40,436 nucleotides of DNA from Candidatus Omnitrophota bacterium (GTDB lineage: Bacteria > Omnitrophota > Gorgyraeia > Gygaellales > JAHJCI01): NCBI GenBank assembly GCA_016783355.1, contig JADHWR010000002.1, positions 1-40,436 of the forward strand, written 5' to 3'. The notes below the pieces were generated by a model. It saw only the letters and a program-made list of their open reading frames with translations, did not search any database and was not told the DNA's origin. A program made the position numbers and the translations under genes. Positions within the stretch are counted from its first letter, which is position 1. Each line of letters starts with the position of its first letter. Shown here in pieces: positions 22,218 through 30,131 of this stretch.

Positions 22218-24256
22218 TGGAGAAATTGAATTTACTTTTAGCTGTCCATTGTCATCAACCGCAGGGCAATTTCAAACATATTTTTCGTCAGGCCTATCAG
22301 GAGGCATATCTACCATTTATTGAAGTCTTAGAGAGACACCCTTCGATAAAGATTGGCTTGCATTATTCAGGTGCTCTGCTTAATTGGCTAAAGATAAATT
22401 CCCCGGAATTCTTAAAAAAAATAAAACGAATGGTAAGGAATAATCAGATTGAGATTCTGGCTGGTGCCTATTACGAACCCATCCTTAGCTTAATTCCTGA
22501 GGATGATGCCATCGGCCAAATCCGGATGCTTAAAGAAGAAATTGCCGATATATTTTCTTACGAAGCAAAAGGTGCATGGCTCGCCGAGAGGGTTTGGGAG
22601 CCCCAAATGGCCAAGTGCTTAAATCTTGCTGGTATTGATTGGACCATTGTTGATGATTCGCATTTTCGCTCTTGCGGTCTTAATAATCCAGAGTTACCTT
22701 CTGGCTATTATCTTACGGAGGAAGAGGGCCATATCTTAAAGATTTTTGCTGCCTCTGAAAGACTGCGTTATCTGGTGCCCTTTAGGTTGCCCGGGGAATC
22801 TATAGGTTACCTTAAAAATTTATATGAAGAGCATAAGATAAGGTGTGTCTCTTTTGCTGATGATGGTGAAAAATTCGGTCTGTGGCCCGGAACATTTAAA
22901 TGGGTATACAAAGAGTCTTGGCTCGATAATTTTTTCCAGACCATTGAAGAAAATAGCGACTGGATCGAGACCTTGAGCTTTGAAGATTTTTTAAATAAAA
23001 ATCTACCTGCACAAAGGGTTTATTTAAATTGTGCCAGTTACCGGGAGATGATGGAGTGGTCCGGTGGTTTTTTTCGCAACTTCCTAGCAAGATATAGCGA
23101 AGCCAATTGGTTGCATAAGCGAATGCTCTATGTCAGCCAGAAGTTAAGTAAGCTCAAAGCTCAAAGCGCAAAGCGCAAAGCTCAAAAACACAAAAACTTA
23201 CAACTTATGACTTATGACTTACGACTAAATGATGCTCAGCGTCATTTATATATGGCGCAGACAAATGACGTCTATTGGCATGGTGTTTTTGGTGGTTTGT
23301 ATCTTAATTATTTAAGGGGGACTGCCTATTCTAATCTTATTGAGGCAGAGAAGCTTATAAGAGGAAAAAGGACGCCTTCCTTTGAAGAGCTGGATTTAGA
23401 CTGCGATCGGAAATTAGAGGTGATTTTAAACGGGAAAAGCCTTTCCTGTTTTGTTAATGTAGAGGAGGGAGGTGCTTTAAGGGAGCTGGATTATAAGCCA
23501 AAATCGCTAAATCTTATTAATACCTTAATGCGCAGACCAGAAAGCTATCATGCAAGGATAAAAGCAAGGGAAACCCAGCCTGTGACGCAGGAAGATGCAA
23601 TTCAGAGTATCCACGAAATAGAAAGGGAAAGACCTCCCGGTTTGGAGAATTTTCTTTTTTATGATTCGTATCCGCGTTATTGTGCCTTGGATCATTTTTT
23701 TAATGAGGGGGTTGGTCTTGCGGATTTTTTAAATTCGCAATATCATGAATTAGGGGATTTCATTCAGGGCAGATATAAGTATTCGATAAGAAAAGGCAAA
23801 GAGAGACTAACTTTAACAATGGTGCGACAGGGAAAAGCAGGTAGTTGTGATTTAGAATTAAAAAAGGCGATTACACTAACAAAAAAAGAGGAAGACTCTC
23901 TCTTTTTTGATTATTCCATCAGGAATAGAGCAAGCACAAGTACGCCACTGTGTATGGGGATAGAGTTTAACCTTTCCGTATATGATAATGCTTTAAGCAG
24001 CAAAAAAGGCATCCTGAAGAACATTAAAAACTTAAGCTTGCTTGATCAATGGACAGGGTTGATTTTAGAATTTTATTTTAGTGACTCTTTTGATGCGTGG
24101 CATTTTCCCATAGAGACGGTTTCTGATTCAGAAACTGGTCGTCTGAAGAGGACTTATCAACAGTTGTGTTTGTTGTTTGTAATGAAGCTTAAGCCAGAGA
24201 AGGACTTTACGATAAAGCGAACAATAAGGATGAAGATTAAGGCTGATGAAAATTAA
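22217..24256 (+). CDS. glycoside hydrolase family 57 (4-alpha-glucanotransferase or alpha-amylase)
   Basis: A 679-residue intracellular enzyme of starch/glycogen metabolism; no signal peptide is seen. The GH57 catalytic barrel (about 1-300) shows motif 1 HCHQP (H11, H13), nucleophile E124 in WLAERVWEP and acid/base D215 in ADDGEKFGLWP. The layout matches Thermococcus litoralis 4-alpha-glucanotransferase (E123, D214). The C-terminal part (about 400-679) fits the beta-sandwich domain of that subfamily. Transferase versus hydrolase cannot be decided from sequence alone. Residues about 312-337 are encoded by two back-to-back heptamer arrays (23151-23224) at the junction between barrel and C-terminal part. 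The ATG overlaps the yvcK stop by 1 nt. The end overlaps HPr by 11 nt. Confidence 0.92.
   Translation: MEKLNLLLAVHCHQPQGNFKHIFRQAYQEAYLPFIEVLERHPSIKIGLHYSGALLNWLKINSPEFLKKIKRMVRNNQIEILAGAYYEPILSLIPEDDAIGQIRMLKEEIADIFSYEAKGAWLAERVWEPQMAKCLNLAGIDWTIVDDSHFRSCGLNNPELPSGYYLTEEEGHILKIFAASERLRYLVPFRLPGESIGYLKNLYEEHKIRCVSFADDGEKFGLWPGTFKWVYKESWLDNFFQTIEENSDWIETLSFEDFLNKNLPAQRVYLNCASYREMMEWSGGFFRNFLARYSEANWLHKRMLYVSQKLSKLKAQSAKRKAQKHKNLQLMTYDLRLNDAQRHLYMAQTNDVYWHGVFGGLYLNYLRGTAYSNLIEAEKLIRGKRTPSFEELDLDCDRKLEVILNGKSLSCFVNVEEGGALRELDYKPKSLNLINTLMRRPESYHARIKARETQPVTQEDAIQSIHEIERERPPGLENFLFYDSYPRYCALDHFFNEGVGLADFLNSQYHELGDFIQGRYKYSIRKGKERLTLTMVRQGKAGSCDLELKKAITLTKKEEDSLFFDYSIRNRASTSTPLCMGIEFNLSVYDNALSSKKGILKNIKNLSLLDQWTGLILEFYFSDSFDAWHFPIETVSDSETGRLKRTYQQLCLLFVMKLKPEKDFTIKRTIRMKIKADEN
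23151..23224. repeat. double heptamer array inside the GH57 gene
   Basis: Two arrays in a row. First AGCTCAA x2, AGCGCAA x2, AGCTCAA (23151-23185), then after 11 nt CTTACAA, CTTATGA, CTTATGA, CTTACGA (23197-23224). All are translated in frame. The AGCGCAA unit is the same as in the intergenic arrays at 7776 and 33685. Confidence 0.9.
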
Positions 24257-24506
24257 GAAAAAAATCATCGTTAAAAACAAACAAGGCTTGCATGCACGGC
24301 CGGCTGCCTTATTTGTTCAATTAGCCAATAAATTTAACTCTCAACTTACTGTTTCTAAAAATGGCAGGAGCGTCAACGGTAAATCAATTATGGGCATCCT
24401 TTTGTTAGGAGCAGAGAAGGGAAGTCATATTTCTGTTGAGGCACACGGAGATGATGCCAAAGACTTAATTTCTGCTTTAGAGGAATTAGTAGGGGGGCAG
24501 GAGTAA
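24246..24506 (+). CDS. ptsH: phosphocarrier protein HPr
   Basis: An 86-residue HPr. H16 in KQGLHARPAA is the phosphorylation site used by enzyme I. S47 in VNGKSIMGIL corresponds to the regulatory serine phosphorylated by HPr kinase where present. Length is normal. It overlaps the GH57 gene by 11 nt and enzyme I by 1 nt. No HPr kinase or PTS permease is in the window, so its partners are enzyme I (next gene) and possibly the EIIA protein at 20.5 kb. Confidence 0.96.
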   Translation: MKIKKKIIVKNKQGLHARPAALFVQLANKFNSQLTVSKNGRSVNGKSIMGILLLGAEKGSHISVEAHGDDAKDLISALEELVGGQE

Positions 24507-26239
24507 TGCAGGAGCTTAAGGGAATCGCCGCCGCCGCCGGTATTGCTATTGGCCGGGCATTAAAATTAAAATATGAAGATTGGATAATCCTTAAGCAAGA
24601 GGTTAAAGACGCAGAGATTCCTTTTCAGATTCAGCGTTTTGAGGATGCGCTTATTCAAACGCGTAAAGAGATATTGGATTTACAGAAAAAGATTACCCAG
24701 GATTTGGGTGATGATTCTGCGCAGATTTTTGAGGCACACCTTTTGGTTTTAGAAGACCGCATGATTATTGAAGAGGTAATCACCCGTTTAGAAAAGGAAA
24801 AACTCTGTGTCTCTTATCTTTTCTCGGAGGTTTTAAAAAAATATATTGATGTCTTTTCGAAAATCGACGACGATTATATTAGAGAGCGTATCGCAGATAT
24901 TCGTGATGTGGGCAAGCGATTATTGCGCCATCTTTTAGGTAAGGAGAAGAGAATACTTTTTAAGGACATAAAAGAACCGGTGGTTGTGGTTGCTCATGAC
25001 ATTTCCCCTTCGGAGACAGCAGCAATGTACAAAGAAAAGGTCTTGGCCTTTGTTACTGATACAGGAGGTAAAACCTCTCATACGGCAATTATGGCAAAGT
25101 CCTTAGAGATTCCTGCGGTTGTCGGTTTGGGGCAGGCAAGCATAAAGATTAATAACGACGATTTATTAATTGTTGATGGGCTAAAAGGCTTTGTGATTAT
25201 CGATCCAAAAAAGGATGTTTTAGATGTTTATCAGAAACAAAGAAAAGAATTTAATATTGTTTCGCAAAAATACCTCAATGTTAAAGATTTACCTTCTCGG
25301 ACCCTGGATAATTTCAAGGTTAAAATTATGGCTAATATTGAGATGCCGCAGGAGATACCTGCTGTAAAATTACATGGTGCAGAAGGCATTGGTCTTTATC
25401 GCACAGAGTATTTTTACATGAATCGCGAAGACCTGCCTACAGAAGAAGAGCACTACCAGGCTTATAAATTTGTTGCAGAGCAGATGCGGCCATATTCAGT
25501 AGTTATCCGAACACTGGATTTAGGCGGTGATAAGTTCCTTTCACAACTGAATATCCCGGAAGATATGTCACGCTTTTTGGGTTGGCGAGCAATCAGGTTT
25601 TGTTTAGCGCGACCCGATATCTTCAAGGTTCAACTGCGTGCAATCTTACGTGCATCTGTGCACGGAGACCTAAGGATAATGTATCCGATGATTTCCGGAA
25701 TAGAGGAGCTAAGGCAGGCAAATGCAATATTAGATGAGTGCAAAGAAGAGCTGCGCTCTTCGGGTAGCAGTTTTAATCATAACCTTAAGGTGGGCGCAAT
25801 GATTGAGATTCCCTCTGCTGCGATGACTGCAGACATTTTAGCAGAAGAGGTAGATTTCTTTAGCATCGGAACAAATGACCTAATTCAGTATACCTTAGCT
25901 GTTGACCGTGCAAATGAAAAGGTTGCTTATCTCTATGAGCCAGCCCATCCAGCAGTATTGAGAATGGTAAGAAATATTATTGAAGCAGGACACAAGAGGG
26001 GTATCCTGGTTGGTATGTGTGGAGAGATGGCCTCTGACCCGGCGATGGTTTTGGTCATTTTGGGTTTAGGCCTCGATCATTTTAGCATGCCTTCTCTGGT
26101 CGCGCCGCAGATAAAATATATCGTGCGCAATGTAAAAATGGAGGAGGCGCGTTTGATTGCAGAGCACGCTCTAAATTTATCTACTGCCAAAGAGGTGGAA
26201 AGCTTTAGCGAGGGGAGACTAAAGGAGATTCTAAAATGA
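24506..26239 (+). CDS. ptsI: PTS enzyme I (phosphoenolpyruvate-protein phosphotransferase)
   Basis: A 577-residue enzyme I that takes phosphate from PEP and passes it to HPr. The N-terminal HPr-binding helical domain is followed by the swivelling His domain with H192 in GGKTSHTAIMAKSLEIPAVVG (E. coli H189). The C-terminal PEP barrel has MANIEMPQE, GIGLYRTEYFYM, RTLDLGGDKFL, MIEIPSAA, FFSIGTNDLIQYTLA and GMCGEMASDP, with the catalytic Cys in the last. Full length compared with 575 in E. coli. The short Gly/Ala-rich start KGIAAAAGIAIG is typical. It shares 1 nt with the HPr stop and 4 nt with the next gene. Confidence 0.97.
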   Translation: MQELKGIAAAAGIAIGRALKLKYEDWIILKQEVKDAEIPFQIQRFEDALIQTRKEILDLQKKITQDLGDDSAQIFEAHLLVLEDRMIIEEVITRLEKEKLCVSYLFSEVLKKYIDVFSKIDDDYIRERIADIRDVGKRLLRHLLGKEKRILFKDIKEPVVVVAHDISPSETAAMYKEKVLAFVTDTGGKTSHTAIMAKSLEIPAVVGLGQASIKINNDDLLIVDGLKGFVIIDPKKDVLDVYQKQRKEFNIVSQKYLNVKDLPSRTLDNFKVKIMANIEMPQEIPAVKLHGAEGIGLYRTEYFYMNREDLPTEEEHYQAYKFVAEQMRPYSVVIRTLDLGGDKFLSQLNIPEDMSRFLGWRAIRFCLARPDIFKVQLRAILRASVHGDLRIMYPMISGIEELRQANAILDECKEELRSSGSSFNHNLKVGAMIEIPSAAMTADILAEEVDFFSIGTNDLIQYTLAVDRANEKVAYLYEPAHPAVLRMVRNIIEAGHKRGILVGMCGEMASDPAMVLVILGLGLDHFSMPSLVAPQIKYIVRNVKMEEARLIAEHALNLSTAKEVESFSEGRLKEILK

Positions 26240-27018
26240 TTATTGATTTAGAGAGGTTTTGCGGGTTAGATGTAAAGTTAGAGACAGATGTGCCAAAGCT
26301 TGTCTTTGGCAAGGGTATTAGCTGGAGTAATCCCGCAGTAAGAACGATTGAGCAGATGGAAGAGGTGTTATTAAGTAAAGAAATTTACACGCCCCCGGAA
26401 TTATATTATATGTATCGAGATATCCATAGATTGGATGACTACTCTTTATTAAAAGAGCAGCACCTTCGTTATGACCTGACAGTAATTAAGCCTGATTCTT
26501 TAGGAAAGGAATTTATGAAGACCGCAGGTCACTATCATCCGGATAACTTTCCTGAGTTATATGAGGTAGTAAGCGGTCATGCATTTTGTTTATTGCAAAG
26601 ACCGAATTCTTCTGATTACCGGATTATCGAGGAGGTCATCCTTGTTGAGGCAGTAGAGGCAGAAAAGATCGTCATTCCTCCTGGATTCGGGCATATCCTA
26701 ATTAACCCCGGCCCGGATAATTTAGTTACCGCTAATTGGGTAAGCAGTGAATTTAGTTCGCAATACCAACTGTATAAAAAGGCACAAGGTGCAGTATATT
26801 TCTTTCTGGCCAGTGATAAATTAGAACTGGTAAAAAACTCTCATTTTAGACAGATACCACCGGTAAGATTTGTCAAGCCACAGACTGAGATTCCGAAATT
26901 TGGACTAATTAAAGGCAAGCCCATATATTCCTTGATTAAGGAGGAGGCAGGTGCGCTTTCTTTTCTTAATCATCCCCTTGATTATGATTATGGGGATGTA
27001 TTTGTGGACAAAATATGA
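26236..27018 (+). CDS. cupin-type phosphoglucose isomerase
   Basis: A 260-residue protein of the archaeal-type (PF06560) glucose-6-phosphate isomerase family, which interconverts glucose 6-phosphate and fructose 6-phosphate. The metal ligands known from Pyrococcus furiosus are recognisable: H99 and H101 in TAGHYHPD, E107 in FPELYEV and H153 in GFGHILINPG. It differs from the usual bacterial Pgi, which has an SIS fold. Archaeal enzymes have about 190 residues, and here both ends are longer. Its place between the PTS genes and a nucleotidyltransferase, with pfkA and an aldolase 5 kb on, supports a sugar-phosphate role. ATGA overlaps on both sides. A different cupin isomerase (for example mannose 6-phosphate) is possible. 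Confidence 0.85.
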   Translation: MIIDLERFCGLDVKLETDVPKLVFGKGISWSNPAVRTIEQMEEVLLSKEIYTPPELYYMYRDIHRLDDYSLLKEQHLRYDLTVIKPDSLGKEFMKTAGHYHPDNFPELYEVVSGHAFCLLQRPNSSDYRIIEEVILVEAVEAEKIVIPPGFGHILINPGPDNLVTANWVSSEFSSQYQLYKKAQGAVYFFLASDKLELVKNSHFRQIPPVRFVKPQTEIPKFGLIKGKPIYSLIKEEAGALSFLNHPLDYDYGDVFVDKI

Positions 27019-27752
27019 AGGCACTTATTTTAGCGGCAGGTTATGGAACAAGACTTTATCCGTATACGCAAAATAGAGCAAAGTCTCTACTTAAGATAGG
27101 CAAAAGACCGATCATCGATTATTTAATTGAAAAGATAGAGAAGATCTACCAAATTCAGAAGATTATCGTCGTCACAAATGACCGTTTTTTTTCTCAGTTC
27201 AAAAGATGGAAGGTCTGCTCAAAAACGAAGAAACAACTACGCATTATTAATGATTTAACGAGAAGCCCCCAAGATCGGCTCGGTGCAATTGGAGATATTG
27301 AGTTTACTTTAGTAAAAGAAGGAAGCGACAATGATCTTTTAGTTTTAGGGGGAGACAACATTTTTGAAGGCAATTTAGCGAGTTTCTTGAGTTTTGCCCG
27401 CAAGAAGAAGCCCTCTGTTTCAATCGGCGTATTTGATATTAAAAACAGAAATCAAGCAAAGGAATTTGGGGTAGTGAGATTGAATCGAAATATGCGCATC
27501 ATCGAGCTTTGGGAAAAACCGAAAAATCCAAAGTCAACTTATGTAGCAATGTGTTTGTATTACTTTCCCAAAGGGAAGCTTCCTTTAATCACGCAGTACT
27601 TAAGCACCTCAGGAGTTCATCGTGATACACTGGGAAGTTATATTCGTTGGCTATTGAGAAAATCTAAGGTTTATGGATTCGAGTTTAAAGGATTCTGGCA
27701 CGACATAGGTCATCACTATACCTATACAAAGGCGAAGGAGATGTTCAAATGA
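27015..27752 (+). CDS. sugar-1-phosphate nucleotidyltransferase
   Basis: A 245-residue nucleotidyltransferase of the RmlA/GlmU-N type. The nucleotide-binding start LILAAGYGTRLYPYT is followed by the substrate lysine in RAKSLLKIGKRPIIDYL, then VVTNDRF, LVLGGDNIFEG (metal Asp), EFGVVRLN, IELWEKPKNPKS and a tail GFWHDIGHHYTYTKA that closes the active site. It would make an NDP-sugar such as dTDP- or UDP-glucose, but base and sugar cannot be told. There is no C-terminal acyltransferase helix. It overlaps cupin PGI and metK by ATGA, linking it to hexose phosphate supply. Confidence 0.88.
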   Translation: MKALILAAGYGTRLYPYTQNRAKSLLKIGKRPIIDYLIEKIEKIYQIQKIIVVTNDRFFSQFKRWKVCSKTKKQLRIINDLTRSPQDRLGAIGDIEFTLVKEGSDNDLLVLGGDNIFEGNLASFLSFARKKKPSVSIGVFDIKNRNQAKEFGVVRLNRNMRIIELWEKPKNPKSTYVAMCLYYFPKGKLPLITQYLSTSGVHRDTLGSYIRWLLRKSKVYGFEFKGFWHDIGHHYTYTKAKEMFK

Positions 27753-30118
27753 AGCGTTTTTATACATCTGAGTCGGTAGGAATGGGTCATCCGGATAAAC
27801 TTTGCGATCAAATATCCGATGCAGTCTTAGATGACGTCATCAGGCAGGACCCGAATAGCCGGGTAGCTTGCGAGACTTATATTACGATGGGTTTGGTAAT
27901 TGTGGGTGGAGAGATAACCACGCGTAGTTTTACCGATGTGCATAATATTGTGCGCAATTTAATCAAGGAGGTCGGTTATACTCATCCTAAATATGGCTTT
28001 GATTATGAGACCTGTGCAATCGTTAATGCCGTACATAGTCAATCGCCGGATATTGCTCAGGGAGTAAATAGGGGTGGCGCAGGTGATCAGGGATGTTTAA
28101 AGAAGGGAACGTTGGTAAAAACAGATAAAGGATTTTTACCCATTGAGGAGATTAAGAAGGGAGATTTGGTAGTTACTCCCTATGGTTTGAGAAAAGTATT
28201 AGAAGCAAGAAAAACAGGTGTAAAAAATATAGTTGAGCTTATTTTTTCTAATGGGATGCGCTTAGAGTGTACACCTGAACATAGAGTTTTTTGCTACAGC
28301 AAGGATGGAAAAACTTATTGGCAAGAAGCGTCTAAATTAACTTCAAAGGATTTTGTATGTATTTTGAAATCGAGTGAAATTAGCTCCTCGAAATATATAA
28401 CTTCCAGAGTAGAAAAGAAAGAGTTTTTTACTAAATATAATCATAAGATATATGGACAAGAAGAAGTAATCCTCGATGATGAAATCGCCTATATTGCAGG
28501 GTTGCTTATAGGCGATGGTGCCTGTAATAATAAAATGTTAATGGAAATTTCTTTTGGAAGGGATAGAGGATATGCCTTGAAGGTTAAGAAAATGTTAGAT
28601 AGGAAATTTTCTAATCAATGGAGATTAATACAGGCAAAAGATGGGACATTTAATTTAAAGATAGATTCAGTTTTAGTTAGAAGACATTTTGAAAATTTTG
28701 GAGTAGGATATAATAAAGCTCCGGAAAAAGTAACTCCACAAGCTATTTTTATTTCTCCTAAGAATGTAATAAAAGCCTATCTAAGAGGGCTGTTTGATAG
28801 TGACGGAACCGTTGTCCCTAATACAGGGAGGAAGAAGGAGAATATTAGGGTTAGGTTAGGTTCCACTTCATATAAATTATTAGAAGAAACCCAACTTTTA
28901 CTGAATGATTTTAGAATAAAAAGCTCGATTCTTTTCAATGCTCCTAAAGGAATACCTGTAGGTAAAGACAAAAGATACAAATCTAAGCATGATAGTTTTG
29001 CATTGAGTTTAGCAGGATTTGAGAGCTATCAGAATTTTGGTAAACAGATTGGTTTTTCTCATCCTCAAAAAGCAAAAAGGTTACGCAGGTATTTAGAAGC
29101 TATCCAAACTAAGCCTAAAAATTCACCAAGTATATATCTTCTGCCCCATCCTTACAAAGAAGAGATGATAGGAGAAGAGCTAATAAGTAAGAATTTACCA
29201 TTTGGGATTACTACTGTAAAGACAAAAGTTAAAAAGAGCAAAGCAGAGGTTTATGATTTAGAAATATCTAAGAGGAATGTATTTTCTGCAAATGGAGTGT
29301 TTGTCCATAACTCAATGATTGGTTACGCCTGTTCTGAGAGTCCGGAATTTATGCCTTTACCTATTATGCTTTCCCATAAACTGGTAATGCAGATGGCAAA
29401 GGTGAGAAAGGAAGGTATTTTAAGCTATTTGGGCCCTGATGGCAAATCACAGGTTACCGTGGAATATCATAACGGAAAGCCTGTTTGCGTTGATACTGTA
29501 GTTCTTGCCTGTCAGCATACTGATGAGATTCTTAATAGAAGCGGAGATGCTATTACCCAAAGGGCAAGAAATGAAATTATAGAAGCAATTGCCAAGCCTG
29601 TCTTAAAAGGATGGATTGATAAGGATACCAAATATTTCGTTAATCAAACGGGCAAATTCGTAATTGGCGGACCACAGTCAGATACAGGTATGACTGGTAG
29701 AAAGATTATCGTGGATACTTATGGTGGATGTGTGCCTCATGGGGGTGGCTGCTTTTCAGGCAAAGATCCGACAAAGGTTGACCGCTCTGCTGCTTATATG
29801 GCAAGATATGCTGCCAAGAATATTGTTGCTGCGGGTTTGGCAAAAAGATGCTTGATTCAATTAGCCTATGTAATCGGAAAGGCGCAGCCCCTCTCGATAA
29901 TGGTTGATACATCTGGCACCTCAAGTATTTCCGAGGAGAAAATTGTCAATTTAATCAGAAAGAAATTTGACCTTACGCCAAAGGGAATTATTAAAACCCT
30001 GGATTTGCTAAAGCCGATATACAGAAAAACTGCTTGTTTTGGTCATTTTGGGAGACCAGAATTTAGCTGGGAGAAGTTAGATAAGGTAAAGGAATTGCAG
30101 AATGGACTTCGGGGGTAG
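27749..30118 (+). CDS. metK: S-adenosylmethionine synthetase interrupted by an intein
   Basis: A 789-residue precursor that would splice to a 383-residue MetK, matching the usual length of about 384. The N-extein (1-115) has FYTSESVGMGHPDKLCDQ with H14, D16 and K17 of the ATP/Met site, and ends in the MetK signature GAGDQG. The C-extein (522-789) resumes SMIGYACSESPEFMPLP, the missing half of the GAGDQGxxxGYA signature, and carries HGGGCFSGKDPTKVDRSAAY and a GHFGRPEFSWEKLDK tail. Residues 116-521 are an intein. The enzyme makes SAM from ATP and methionine. Without splicing it should be inactive because the insertion splits the active-site loop. It overlaps the upstream gene by ATGA. ahcY, the next methyl-cycle enzyme, follows. 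Confidence 0.97.
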   Translation: MKRFYTSESVGMGHPDKLCDQISDAVLDDVIRQDPNSRVACETYITMGLVIVGGEITTRSFTDVHNIVRNLIKEVGYTHPKYGFDYETCAIVNAVHSQSPDIAQGVNRGGAGDQGCLKKGTLVKTDKGFLPIEEIKKGDLVVTPYGLRKVLEARKTGVKNIVELIFSNGMRLECTPEHRVFCYSKDGKTYWQEASKLTSKDFVCILKSSEISSSKYITSRVEKKEFFTKYNHKIYGQEEVILDDEIAYIAGLLIGDGACNNKMLMEISFGRDRGYALKVKKMLDRKFSNQWRLIQAKDGTFNLKIDSVLVRRHFENFGVGYNKAPEKVTPQAIFISPKNVIKAYLRGLFDSDGTVVPNTGRKKENIRVRLGSTSYKLLEETQLLLNDFRIKSSILFNAPKGIPVGKDKRYKSKHDSFALSLAGFESYQNFGKQIGFSHPQKAKRLRRYLEAIQTKPKNSPSIYLLPHPYKEEMIGEELISKNLPFGITTVKTKVKKSKAEVYDLEISKRNVFSANGVFVHNSMIGYACSESPEFMPLPIMLSHKLVMQMAKVRKEGILSYLGPDGKSQVTVEYHNGKPVCVDTVVLACQHTDEILNRSGDAITQRARNEIIEAIAKPVLKGWIDKDTKYFVNQTGKFVIGGPQSDTGMTGRKIIVDTYGGCVPHGGGCFSGKDPTKVDRSAAYMARYAAKNIVAAGLAKRCLIQLAYVIGKAQPLSIMVDTSGTSSISEEKIVNLIRKKFDLTPKGIIKTLDLLKPIYRKTACFGHFGRPEFSWEKLDKVKELQNGLRG
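28094..29311 (+). mobile_element. intein with LAGLIDADG homing endonuclease in metK
   Basis: A 406-residue intein (precursor residues 116-521). Block A is CLKKGTLVKTDKGFLPIEEI with C116 as nucleophile. Block B is LECTPEHRVF (T175, H178). The C-terminal block G is VFVHN followed by S522, giving a Cys1 / His-Asn / +1 Ser intein. Block F reads VYDLEISKRNVFSANG, with Asn where His is common. Between the splicing halves lie two LAGLIDADG motifs, IAGLLIGDG (D256) and LRGLFDSDG (D352), both with the catalytic acidic residue, so the endonuclease looks intact. No stop or frameshift is seen. Compared with the extein the stretch looks richer in A and has a different codon texture by eye, consistent with transfer. 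Confidence 0.96.
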
Positions 30119-30121
30119 ATA

Positions 30122-30128
30122 AAGGAGG
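30122..30128 (+). promoter_or_regulatory. strong ribosome binding site of ahcY
   Basis: AAGGAGG matches the anti-Shine-Dalgarno fully and lies 3 nt before ATG 30132, a rather short spacing. Confidence 0.6.
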
Positions 30129-30131
30129 ACA

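Noticed and set aside
27749..30118. Insertion in metK as a group I intron or simple insertion
   Set aside because: The frame is open across both junctions and the insert has protein-splicing blocks at both ends.
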